Made by a program: the position numbers and the translations under genes. From Hemicentrotus pulcherrimus (Eukaryota; Echinodermata; Echinoidea; Camarodonta; Strongylocentrotidae), in assembly GCA_003118195.1 (NCBI GenBank), contig BEXV01000159.1:173575-237574 (forward strand): 64,000 nt of DNA, in the 5' to 3' direction. Under the pieces are notes generated by a model. It was not told where the DNA came from. It did not search any database and worked only from the letters and a program-made list of their open reading frames with translations. Each line of letters starts with the position of its first letter. Position 1 is the stretch's first letter. This document shows, one piece after another, positions 29,301-42,800 of this stretch.

Positions 29301-32300
29301 AACGCGTGCAGAGTTTGGTTTATCTAGATCAACTTCTGCATTAGTGCTTTCAGTCTCATTCTTTAGCCCATTGTTCTTGATCCGTAGTGAAATCAAAACT
29401 TGTTGATGAGCAACCTCAAAAGATGTCTGCTCATCATCTGGTTTCTGTTCATTTCCTGCTTTCATTTTCTCTGGTGTCTCATCATGAAGTTTAATTTCAA
29501 GTTTTGTGAGTGATAGCGATGATGACAAAAGTTTGTAATGAAAGTTAGGCAGCAAGAAGTTGGCATTTATCCATCAAACAAAATGGCGCCAAGTCTGTGT
29601 TCCGGAGCAGGAAGCGAGGACCCTGTAGCTTGGGATTTTCAAACCACATGGATTCCCTTTCAGTGCATTAGATACCCAACAAGCATTACCAAATCCTTCT
29701 ACTCCAAATCACTCTTCTCCATTTCAGCAGGCATGTTTGGATAACCATGGTTTTTGATGATTACCATGACCTGAATCTGGTGGAAGTATACCTAAAAGAG
29801 ATCAGATCAATGCCCTGATAGCTATGCATCTCCTTATTCAATTTTCCTTGCTTTTTAAAGAGGGGGGGGGGAGGGGGGATAGATTACAAATGGAACTCTT
29901 CAGGTTTTCAAGTTTCTTCTTTTTATTTGATAGCTCACTTAAACGCTTTTAGTCTCCAATAGGATGATCACCAAAAGGAGTTAGAGCTCTTGATATTCAT
30001 GGAATAAACATGCAGTACACGTATCATTTACATAATAATCTATGAGGACCTCGTTTCATATAGTAGCAAGCAAGTTCCCATTGAAGTCAGAGAAAGAAAG
30101 AACAAGATGGAACAGGTTGTGCTGAGGGTTAACTATAGAACGAGGTCGTGTATTCAACCAGTTGTGAGAAAAGATGAAAGTTGGTAAAACTTTGTCATTG
30201 GGAGAATTTCCTTTCTCTTTGGCAGCCGCATATTGCAATGGGCATGGATTGGTTCCTGTTTAAAAAAATAAAAAAACATGAGAGAATGAAGTATAATAGT
30301 GATGGGTTACGTTTAGGAAGTGGTGGTACTTCCTTTCAAAAATATATTACATTGAATGTTGATGACTCATTGCGATACTAGCTGGTCTCTGTATTAAGTT
30401 TGCTTTTGCTTGTTGTTCTTTCAACTTTCTTGTCTAATTTTACAGAGATTATCCCACCCTTCCCCTCCAAACAAGTTGTTTTGAAAACGAGTGGAGAAAA
30501 ATCGGTGAAATGGCATGTTGTATCATGAAATAGCATTTATACCATACTAAGATCTCATCTTTTGTTTCATGTATTTACATGCCAAGCCTAGTTTGCCCTA
30601 GATTAGACTTCCTGAACCATATAAAATAACTTACTATCTATATCAGCGCTTTCGCTGATTTCTAATTTTAACGGATGACATCCGTATAGACAAAAGAGTC
30701 TTTGCAAATAAAGAATTTTAAGTTTCAACACGGCTTTGATTACCTGAGTCACACAAAATACACAGGCCAGTGGGAGGGGATGTTTACTTTTTATCACATA
30801 ATATGCCATAAATCATATCTTAATCAATGTTTAAAAAATAATAGTACATAAAGTATATATATACTGGCTTCACATTGCATAAGACGCTCTCAGTTTAGCA
30901 ACCAATCACTGGTCAATATATAAAACATGAATGGATATTCAGTGCATGTATACAAAATTTAACTCATTTATTTAGAACAAAAGTTACTCGGTCAAATGTT
31001 AAAGATAGATAAATGACAACTGTTAAAAAAGAGGATGGTTATCGGGGAAATAATTGATTTTGTGTTAGAGGCTTCTTGTCCACATCCTGTTTAACATCTA
31101 GGTTTATCAAAGTTAATAGATGATTAACAAGCCATTAATTAATCTGTTTCCTGTCCTGTATAGTGAGATTCTAATTTCCTCATCATGCTCAGGGCAGTGA
31201 GAAGTTCCAGATAATGAAAACAAACTGGCAGATTGATACATTGTATTTGGCTAAGGAAAGATAGTTGTTCAAAAATTATTCAGTAGTTATTCCTCATTGA
31301 ATGTTTTGCTAAAATGATAAAGCTGTTCTCATATCACCTTTTTTTTAGGAATTCAAAATTCTGGTATATATCCTTGCTTCAAAGCTTGGAATAACCTCAA
31401 ATTAAAGTAAACAATTATATTTCGATACATGCTTTATTTCTGTGTAAATGGCCCTCCGTTTGATAGAATTTCCACTGAATATGTAGGAGAAATAATAATT
31501 TTTGGCAATCCGAGAAATAATTTTTTTTTGGCATTCATCCCACAGTTACTTATTCCAAAAATGTTCTTAGTTTCTATTAAACTCTGATGAGGTTTTTGTT
31601 TAATTTTCCCCATACTTTTTCTGTCATAGTTTGATAAACAGATCAATACACAAAATGCCATTCAATACCAAATGCTTCAATTCCCAGAGGTTTTTTTTAT
31701 AAACTAAGGACCTTCATACCAGTACCATGGTCCAGTGTAACACTTTCAAGGGTCATTTCTAAAAGGCTGTCCATCAGAAACATCTGCTGTATTTTTTCTC
31801 TCAGATTTCCCTAACACACTTTTCAGTGTATGGGTCTGTAAAGTGTGGTATTGATTTTCTACCTGCTTTGACGTCTGTATCCTCATGATTGCTGCAAATG
31901 CTCGGCTGATGACGACTTCCAGTGCTTGACCTCACACCTAGTGCAGTTTAGGCCTCAGAATATTGATTTGTCCGATATATTGGTTACATGAGTGCTTGAA
32001 TTTTGGATGTTTTTCTCAAGCAAAATGTCAAAGATGCCAATCTATATGATCTTAGATACATGTAGTTCCAACCATTGATTAGTAGACTTGTATTTCAAGA
32101 AAGAACAAGAAGTAGAAATTTTCACAAGTAACTGCAGGACAGGAGCTGCATGTAAGGAAACAAATGAAATGTGTTTCAAAGTAGCATGTCATTTGTTTAC
32201 TTGCTAAATATAGAGTACCGAAGCTGTGACGTCATAAAAATCAATTTTTAGAATTTCTCAATTTTTTCTTCATTTTCCGAAATAGCATACAAAATAATGT

Positions 32301-35300
32301 CCAAATGTCGAAAACCAATTGAATATATTAAGTATTGGCTGAGATATGACCATCTGAATAAATATATGTCCTATGGGAGCTCAGTGTTATATGCTCTGGC
32401 TCCTAATGGTTAGGAGCCAGAGCATATAACACTGCGTTCCTATAGGCAATCTTTTTATTCAGATGGTCATATCTCAGCCAATGCTTAAAATATTAAATTG
32501 GTTTTCGACATTTGGACATTATTTTGTATGCTATTTCGGAAAATGAAGAAAAATTGAGAAATTCTAAAAATTGATTTTTATGACGTCACAGCTTCGGTAC
32601 TCTATTGTAATGCGAGCAAATCAGTCATCTGTATAAAGCCGTTTCAACAGACTTTTTAAAGTTGTTTTTCATCTTTCTATGTATATACTGTAGTCCTATT
32701 TCTTCAAGAGTTTCTATACTCAGTATTAATTCAATAGATTCCTATCAGCAGACTTATACAGTCCCTCTCATTGCCTCTGATGTCATGTTTTATCTCTTTC
32801 AGATGTTTTGTGGAAGCTATGGGATTCACAGGTTTGACCATCGATGAGGCGCTGAGGAAATTCCAGATGTCTTTCTTGCTTCCGGGAGAGGCGCAGAAGA
32901 TCGAAAGATTGATGGAGGTGAGAAAGAGATGGAGGATTAAAGACCAATTCAAGCCAAGAAATGATTAAAGAATAAAGAAACCTCAATCAAATGATAAAGA
33001 CAGGCCACTGAAAAATAGTCTTTTTGAGTAACCCAAGTAACAGTCAGTTCAATAACATGTAAGAAGTTTAGTGGAAATGAAGGTTATTAGAAAGTCGTGC
33101 AAAAAGGGTGCGTCTGAATTCTTTTGAGGACCTAATTCTAAAGAGGTTTTCCACTCACCTCTTGGTTTTTAATAAGAACAGTCGAGTAGAGAGGACAGTT
33201 CTGATTGAAATGCACTTCACAAATCAGACATTCAATTGATCAAATGAGACAAGAGACATTTTTTTTAATTAAAGTATCAAGTGTTGCATCAGAACAAAAC
33301 CAAAGACAGTATGGCTTCTGCTTTCTTATCCCTTTCACTGATTTTATTTGATACATCAATTTAATTATAATTTGGCAGTAACAAAATCTTAAGGCATATA
33401 CACTGAGATTAACAATCATCAGCTCTGGCATCTAGTGTGGCTTATTTGAGTGTCATAGTTAAGTTTAAACAGTTTAAGTTTAAGTACTGTATCCATGTTT
33501 TTTAACTATGTTTGAAAATGCATTGTCACTCTCTTCTATCTCAAAATGGAGGTGAGTAGTTATTAGAATAACTCAGAGAGTCTGAGAGCCAGGCTAGTAA
33601 ATCATGCTCTATTGGAATACCTATAATGTCTCTCATAATTTTCCAAATCTCCTAAATTCACCACACCTGAGTCAGTTGGAGAAGAAAGCCCTCTGCACTT
33701 TCCCATAGCTACTCAGACACCCTAGACAGACACGTATGAGGCTGGTCTAAAAGCGTTTCACACGTTATGGATTAAAGTCGGGTTAGACCCGGGGTGTGGC
33801 GACCCGACAACGGATCATGGCGGGGACACTTGGGTTTAATCCCAGCCTGGGTGTCATCCATGCCCTAGAAACATAAACCCTATCCCACTGTGGTTATCAT
33901 CTCTTAAACATTTGAAGGAATAGATAGGGAGGGGGATATTTCATGGTTTAGATGTTATGAGTGGATTGAGGAGGGGNGGGGGGGGTAGGGGTAGGGTGGT
34001 AGAAGTCCAAAGTTTGTAAGACTTTAATACTCATGTTAAAAGAGACTAAATGAGACTGATTAACAGTGGTCAAATAGTTAGATTTTGGATGTGAATCTAG
34101 TTTATCAACATGTGTGATGCTTTTGACCACTATGAAGAAACTGACCACAGACATACACAGACCATGCAACTTACCATGATCAACTATTTTATGCATTACA
34201 GATAAATGTAGAACTTTTATTTCTGTGATGTATTTCACACAATGATAATGGAGAAGATTTTATGCTATCATATTTCCAATGTTCCTTGATGGTATTAATG
34301 GTAATGGTTTTATTAAAAATTCATTTGCAGCCAGATGGTTGAATCACAGAATCGTTACATGAAAGGTTGTTACAGAAAATAATGCCTTTTAATACCCCAT
34401 CAAAGAACTGTAATTTTAACAATCCTTTCATATTAATGTAATATGATAGATAATGATTTTTTCTTTCCATTATAAATGATACATCATCTTGACAAGCGTA
34501 AAGTACCTTCCCCTAAAATGATATTAATCTTGGTTTATAGTAAGGATCATTACCGGTATCCCCAAATCACAATTCACAAGAGTATTCAAGATTGATTGAT
34601 CAAAAGATAGATCTGTGAAATAAATGGAAAGTCTTTCCTGAAGTTCCTTCCTGAAGTTCCTGTATGTATTAGCATAAAAAAAAAGTTGATCAAATTCATA
34701 TATCCTTGTGCAAATTAATTCCACTAAATCACCAGTATGTAACTATGTTCTGAAATCATCATCCATCCAGAGATATAAACACATTTTAGGGGGAACAAGA
34801 GGCGTGAATTTTACCCAGAAAACACTAAAAATGGACGTCATAGCGGTCTGCGGCTAGGAAGTCACTCAATTGCCTTTCCTTATGTTGGAATGGTATAGTG
34901 ATTAATCCTGGAGGAATGATGAGAAGAATTGGTGGAAATTGATAGGGAATTTCATCTTTATTTTTATTTTTTTTAGAATTAAAAAAAAAAAGAAGAAGCA
35001 GAAAACAACAACTATGACTTTCTAATTAAAGTGCATTTGATATTGTTTACCAGTATAATGACACGGTTTTCTAGAATGCATGTGGAGATATAATAGATTA
35101 GCCGCTGAATTCGGTTAAAACTAGTTGAATTGTAGGAATAATTTGCTTCTTTTTTTGTTGCAGTTCTTAAGTATTCTCAACTACGTAAACATAAGCTATG
35201 GAAAGTGATTTATTGCCTTTACTCAATTGTGTTTGCTACTTAACTATATATAGGATGATTTTCTTGCAAGGTCGTTTCATGAATAGAAAGACAGTGCCAA

Positions 35301-38300
35301 GAGATAAGGTCACATGGGTATTTGTGTTACATACCTGCTTAAATATCTGTGGACATTGAACAGTACACACAATCATACATGTACTGGTACGTGTGCACAT
35401 TCATGCAATGCAGCAACGATTAGGCTGCAGTATGTGCACGTCAATGGAAATCACTCTCACAAATTGATTTTCCTTAACACGCATTAAAATAGTGATATTC
35501 CAGATTTTTTGATCTGTAGATTAAAAGAGTATTTTAGACCAAAGAGTTGGCATCTAGCCTCTTGAATTTACAAACCTACTGAAAATTTCATATTCCATAT
35601 GTTGAAACACAAGAAGCATTCTGAAATATAATGCCCCTTGGAATATAAGTATCTAGAGTCACTTTTGTTTTTGTTTTTATTCAGATATTTTGTGTTGTGA
35701 GAATAATTGTACCCTTGTCTATGATTTTGTTTTAAAATTAATTAAAAGCAGCTAAACTTACAGCTGTTATTTTATAAGAGCTATTGGGCCTCCAAAAGAT
35801 CTTTAAAAAGGAGCCTCCATGTATTTAAAAAATAAACCAAAATTACACTGGCTACCTTATTCTTTCTTATGTAAGCCTATTCCAGATTTAAAGGGTAGCA
35901 TTATAATGCATTACACTGGTATTCTTGGTTATTCTAAGTCAGGAAATTGGTTGTTTTAGCATAGGAAGTGAAAAGGAGACACTGTGTTTTCATTGCCATA
36001 ATGTAAACATTGGCAGCAAAGATGATATGAGATTCAGAACTGGTAGTTTAGGAAGGAGGGTGGGGGTAAGGGTGTTCATAACAAGGGATAATTCAGGGTA
36101 TGGATGAAGATAAGGTTAAAGTAGGTTTTTATTTTATCTATTTTTCACCCCAAGGAGTTATTGTTGATTCAAACACTGTATCTGGAACTTGATATAAGGG
36201 TGGCTTTGAGTTCATTATCCACTAAAACGCAGTACGATCCCCAAATGTCCTAGATATCTCATTATATTTATGAAGCAGGACCCCTTGTTTTAATAACATA
36301 TTTTTAAAAGTGACCTTCTTGCATGATAGTTATGGTGCAGCCCTATAACTGTGTAGTCGTCATAGAGTCTGCTGTTCAGAGCCGAACCAAAGGGGGCCAT
36401 TCCCAGAAAATGTTCAAAAAGTCTAACTTCATGAACATCCCATCGAAAAATATGTTATAGAATTAACACACGTTTCTTTGGGATGTCCACAAACTTAGAC
36501 TTCTGTAGGTGTCAAGTGAACTGGCTCCAGAAGGGCATCAACTCTAATGGGGCATTGCAAGAAAGTTGCAATCAATTTGCAAATCCCTAAAATCAAGCGC
36601 AAGTCTTGCAATTGATCGCAACTCAACTTTCTTGCAACACCCCATTAGAAAGAGAGAAAGAGAGTGAGAGAGAGGGGGAGAATAAAAGCTAGATCTAGTT
36701 AACTTTATTTAATTGTTAAAACTTTAATCCGAACAAAATCCTAGGGAATTTAGGAGACTAGTGGGGCATTGCAATCAATTGCAAATAATGCAACTTGCAA
36801 TCAATTGCAACTTTCTTGCAACGCCCCATAAGTCTCTATGTAAAGTGCTAGTTGTTATTGTTATTCTGGCTCTCAATCAATCAGCAGATGATATATTGTA
36901 CCTTTTAAAAAAAAGGGTAGCAGGTCCATGATTGTAACCAATATTGCTTATCTATCCTCCTCGTAATCCTTATCGTACAAAAGGGATCTAGCACAGGAAA
37001 GTCAGTATTTAGCAGAAGCAATGAAATGATTTGTATAGCTCTATACAGACATAGCACGTCTACCGCTAGGAGCCTCTGGAGGAAGTCATCAGAGACACTG
37101 CAGGCTACACCCTATGATCATGGAGCAAGATAAAGCATATTATTGTGGTTCATCAGGGGAGGGATTCTATTGAGGATATCAAATTGGGGAAATTGCCTTG
37201 ATATTCCAAGTTATCACCAGGATGTAGACAACTTTAATCACCTTTTGTGAAGCAAGGAAGGAAATAATACAGCAGAACTCTGCAGAAGTTAGATGAATGG
37301 TTACAAAAACTTGCTGTCTTAACGACTATGAAACTGAGGAAAGAAAATTTGTTTTTGTTTTCCTTTCTAGTAACTCATGAAAAATGAATTTGTTTACTCT
37401 TCTGTTTGCAGGCTTTCTCAAAGAGGTACTGCTACTGCAACGCGGAGTTTGCAAACAGCTTCCACAACCTGGACACTATCTTCATCCTCTCCTTTGCTGT
37501 CATCATGCTCACGACCGATCTTCACAATCCCAACGTCAAACCAGAGAGAAAGATGAAGCTACAGGACTTCATCAAGAATCTCAGTGGTAAGGAAGGTGGG
37601 AAGAGAGAGGAGGGGGGAGGATGGGGGAGGGGNNNNNNNNTTGAATGATGAAGGAGGAAGAGGGTGGCTTGAGTGGATGTGGCAGAGGAATGAGAGATGA
37701 AGAAAGAAAATTAAAAGGAGATCCGGCATAGCCTCAAAAGTTTAACAGGAATTTTTTTTTAATGATTGGTATTCCTAGTGATGAATTGTGAAGGATCTTT
37801 ACACGTATGAGAGAAGAGTCTTGGAGTGAAATGCACAAACATTTATAGATGGATATAGTCACGAGGATAAAAAGGATATTTAGAAAGATGAATACATGAA
37901 TAATGTACGAGAAATATCAATAGTGAGATAAAAAAAGAAAAGAGATACCGTAGTTGTAGAATGCTTGTATAGTAATTATTATAATAGATGCATTGATAGC
38001 AAGATTACCATATATGTATAAAATCCAAAGTCTTTGATGATTGGTTTAAAATGAAATAAATAATTTCATCTTTTCTCTGTGACCTTCAGGTATAGACGAC
38101 GAGCATGACCTAGACCCAGAGTTCTTGACCGGTATCTTTGATCGGATCAAGAAGAAAGCTTTCCAACCAGGAGAAGATCATGTGACTGCTGTACGCAAGC
38201 TAGAAGCTAACATCTTGGGAGAGAAACCCTTCCCTGTAAGTCACCTTCATACCGCCCTCGTAGTCCAACTATAAATCCCCCAATTTACTTCTTGTATACA

Positions 38301-39814
38301 TGGGATATTGAGGGGAAAGTAATGCACAGTTCTTGCAAGGAATCTTTCTTCAAGAGAATTTTTTTACAAAAGTCATTCTGAAAGGATGTTCACGTATCAT
38401 TAAATGGAAATGAAATTTCTAAGAATGAAAGTGCTAGAAAATAATACAGAGGGTGTAGTGCCTACACTGATATACACAAGTGGGAAAACTTGTGAATTGT
38501 ATTCCAGACAGACCTAATGTTATCATCTTTCATTGTTTATTAATGACATACTGTGTCCTTGGCAGATATTGTTTTAATTATTTGAACACTTGAACGATTT
38601 ATTCCATTTTGTGAGCAAGATATTTTCCTCTTTATCAGAACTGAGCATACTTTCATTGATAAGACCCTTTAAATCACTGGGCACATGCACTTTAAAACAA
38701 ATGATGAGTGGTGTATGATGTGAAACCGATACAATCTTGGAAGTACTCCAATTTAATTGAGGATGTAAAAGTAGTCTGGTACAAAAGTGTACATGTAATA
38801 TAAACCCTTTAAGAACAACTCTTCAATCCAACTAAGTTCTGCCGTTGCCACGTTCCTACAATGCAGGATGTTACACCAGGAAATGTTTTGTTTTACCCAT
38901 CTTGGTTTTTCTGCCATGTTTTTCCCTGTTTCTCATTTCAAGTATGGAAGTATAGGCTTCCTACTTCTGTTTCCTTTCGATACATGTACATGTATGTCCC
39001 TATATCCTGTTGGTTCCACTCACTAATGGTGAAAGTTATCCTCCTTTTACCTTGTGCCTCCATGATGCTTTTACAATATTGGAATATGAAACAGACTCCC
39101 AGCAAATCACAGTAATTAGGGCTACATGTATACTTCTTGTGCAATGTATAACCTTTTCAAAGCCCCCCCCCCTCCCATTTGATTGAAAGTGCAACACAGT
39201 TTCCGATAAAATATCATCGGTTGTATTCCTAAACTTACACCCAACCGTTGGATGGTGGTGGGGAAATGACAGTCCAGAGTATGTATTCATATTTGTTTGA
39301 CATATTCTTGTAGCAACCTTCCTAATAACTGTTTTGTTCTTTACAGCTTGCGGAGCCTCACAGAAGACTTGTCAGCTCCTGCAGTCTTCTAGAGGTCAAT
39401 GACCCTACCAAGAAAGACAAGAAACACATCAGGGAAGTCTTCCTTCTCAATGATATGATACTGGTAAGTTCACGTCACCACCCTTCAGAAAATATGAACC
39501 TCTCTTCTACCTCCGTCACACTGCCAAATCGACTCCATACAAAATCCAAACCGACTAAAATTTGGCAATTGGTGGTAACGTAATTGTCTGTTGTCGTTCA
39601 TGTGTCGGTTTGTTAAATGTGACAGAGGTATTTTCATCATCTGCTGTAGATATACTTATTAGAAGCCACTTTGCCGGGTGTAGGTATCTAATGAGAGAGA
39701 GAGAGGGGGGGTATTGTGTTCCTACATCGGTTCTTACTTTGCAGGCAACACATTCCAAAAATTAAAATAACTCTTTACATTTTCAATCATTTTTCAAAGA
39801 CCCCCCCCCATCTT

Positions 39815-39845
<31 letters not shown>

Positions 39846-42800
39846 ACATATTTGTCATTCTGTTTAAGTATTTTATTCATTCTTATTTATATTACTCCCT
39901 CAGTTTTGCAAATTCTTCAAAGATACATGCCATCTTCAAGAATATGTGATTCAATGGGGGCATTCAATGGGGATTCAATTGGTAAATCGATCCAAGCTAT
40001 CAAGCTGCTCGTTGCAAACCAACAAGAAGAGGGAAAGTGACAATGTAATTTACAGCTTTGATATGTTACTCATCTATTTCCACCCTTCCTAATTGAACGT
40101 AGATCACCAAGCTGTACAAGAAGAAGACTGGAGCCATCCTGGGATACAAGAAGAAAGTACTTCTACAGGGAGCCACAGTCCTAGAGTTCTCATCACAACG
40201 TAAGTTAATCCCTTGACCACCAAATTCTCTGATTCCCATAGGCTTCATACATGGACCACCACATTCCAGCAGGCAAAGGGTTAATACAACTATCATGAAC
40301 ATTAATGTATATGCCAAATGATATGAGCATCTAAATTGTAGGTGTAAGGTGTACAAATTGAATCTGAATCTATTGGTATGTAGTTAGCAAGTTCATTTAC
40401 TGTCATATACGGATAAACAGTTCATTGTTGTTTTTTCAGTGCCGAGTTACAAAACTGAAGGAGGAGGAAAGAAAGATCAAGAAAACGTATTTACAGGAAA
40501 CTACCTTTTTTTATTTTCAAATTATTTGATTGAAATGTTAATACGATGAAGCTATCAATTTCATCCGTGTTCCTCTATTCTCTACTCTTCTTCAGACTAT
40601 CCTTACGGTATCCGACTGGTCTCGCGACAAGACAAGACCCTGGCGTCGTTCTGCGCCAGTCACCCTGAAGACAGGACCAAGTTTGTTGCAGACATCAGGG
40701 AGTGCATCCTGGAGATCGAGGAGATGGAGAGTCTCCGGATAGAAGGTAGGTCACTTACTCCCTTCAATGTCTTCCTCAGTATTCCGGCCTTTTGTGCGCT
40801 TCATCGTTAGGAGAGTGTACATGTACATGTCAAGCCTGTGGGTAGAATGTGCAAGCTTTGATACAAAGTTCATGTATCGGATGTTCTTTTTTATTTTAGT
40901 CCGTCCTACCTACCTACCCCTCAAATTGGCAGTTTCATGAGAAACAGCAAGATATACATTTCTTAAAAAGCTCTTTGAGTTTGTTTAATCTTAACCCAAA
41001 GTAGCATAGATGATATGTTTAAAAAAAGTTAAGTAGAGCCAAGTTATCTGTGTCAAAAAAGTACTCAGACATTTCCAATAATGTCGAGTAGGGTCTTTAC
41101 CAAAAAATATATTGCATCACCCTGTAAATTAATGATACATGCTATAGGAGTCTTTGACCTGTAATATGACAAATGATAGTTGCTTTGTAGGATACTCTAG
41201 GCATAGGCATAGTTAACATTTTTGTAAAATACCAATCTTTACTATAATTTCTCAATGAATCCTGATTTCATAATGATTTATAAGTGAACTTGATAAATGT
41301 TCTACCAGATAAATAGTTATATTAAACGTAGGAGGAATTTCAAAAGATTAAGAATGGTTCATTTGGTTTTGATACCACCTCTCTTAAGTCGCTACAATTA
41401 TTAGTATTGTACATTTCTACTGGATGTAATAAATGGTCGTCATGATGATCTGTATCAAGAAAGTAACCCAGTGTATACCCGTTTTATATCCAGCTGCCAT
41501 ACCATATAATAAAAGGAAATTATGGGCAGGTAAGAAATCTTATGTAACAAAACATAAGCACAGCAGACATTGTGACTTCCAAAAATACTGCACAAACTGT
41601 GATATTTTTAAATTAAGCAGAGTGGTTTACATAAAATACTCAAGCTGTGAAGAAATACAAGAGAAGGCCTTGTGATAAATATATAGTAAATGGTTAACAA
41701 AGAATAACAAAAAAAGATAAAATAGAAAATGTAATATATGTAATATTTTGGAAGATGGTAATGCATGGATTGTTGTGAAATTGCTTGATGTCAAAAGGGG
41801 AAGGATTGGTCCTATTGCATAAGCTTGCTATCTCAGTTTCTACATTTGTGATACAACTATCCAAATACTCTCAAACTAATTTCTCAGTATCTAGGGTATA
41901 TACTACAAGGGTTTGTTTATGAATGTCATTGTTGTATTGATACTGCACAAGCAGCTTATACTTGGTATGATATGAATCTTATGTTTTAACACAGCAAATC
42001 ATTTGTATCGTTTATGTGAGATTAAGTGTTAAGACCTATTAAACAACAGCTGTTTTTAGTTTGTATTGCCTTGTGTGTTTGCCCCAGTGTATTGTACTAG
42101 CATGAGTACCCTAAATGTTCTAATGCTTCTCTGTCTATCTGGTATTGTGTTAAATGCATAGGATGGTATTCTCATAAGTTAAGCCGGGGCTAAGTCCAGA
42201 CTAAACAAGAATTTCAGTTCACACATTTATGGAATGCTAGGTTTCATCTTCCTCCTTCAATATTCATGACAAAGATAATCTACCAAAGACTTTGTTGAAA
42301 TTCAGTTCATACTCATATTATCTTTTTCTTCCCATTTCATTGCAAAATTAATTTTTTGGACACTTTTCATTGAAGGATTGAAATAATCTGTACAGGGTAA
42401 ATTAGTTTGCAACAGGCACTCCCTAAAAGTGTGAACTAACTAAGTACTCGCTAACTTAGTACGCGCTACCGGAATACCACCCATAGTTTATTGGAGTATT
42501 ACTTTGTATCGGATAACACTTTATGAATGGTATCAATTTGATTGACAATATATATTGACATAGATGAAAGGGTCTTCCATGGGAGGAACTTGTATTACAA
42601 ACGTGCTTGCCCTACTGCCTATCAAATCCTTTCTGAATACTAGATATCTACAAATAAAGATGCAACCAAAAGCTCTGGCTAGCTGTTACTGGCAACTCAA
42701 AACGTGTTTAATTGTACATTTATGTCTGCCATGCCTGTAGCTACATGTGTTATTAAAGCAACCAGCATTATTTCTAAGTTTTTTTTTATTGCAAAGTGAA

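Larger units (their letters stand above)
29239..32802 (+). other. IQSEC intron 4
   Basis: Begins GTAAGT and ends TCTCTTTCAG. Contains a protein-like antisense block (29298-29555) and a 396-bp near-perfect palindrome (32210-32605). Otherwise AT-rich with no defined feature. Confidence 0.85.
32918..37411 (+). other. IQSEC intron 5
   Basis: Begins GTGAGA and ends GTTTGCAG. Contains an N within a G-run (33977), poly-A/T tracts, and two small inverted repeats with GGGGCATTGCAA ends (36545-36648, 36762-36830). No coding exon seen. Confidence 0.85.
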
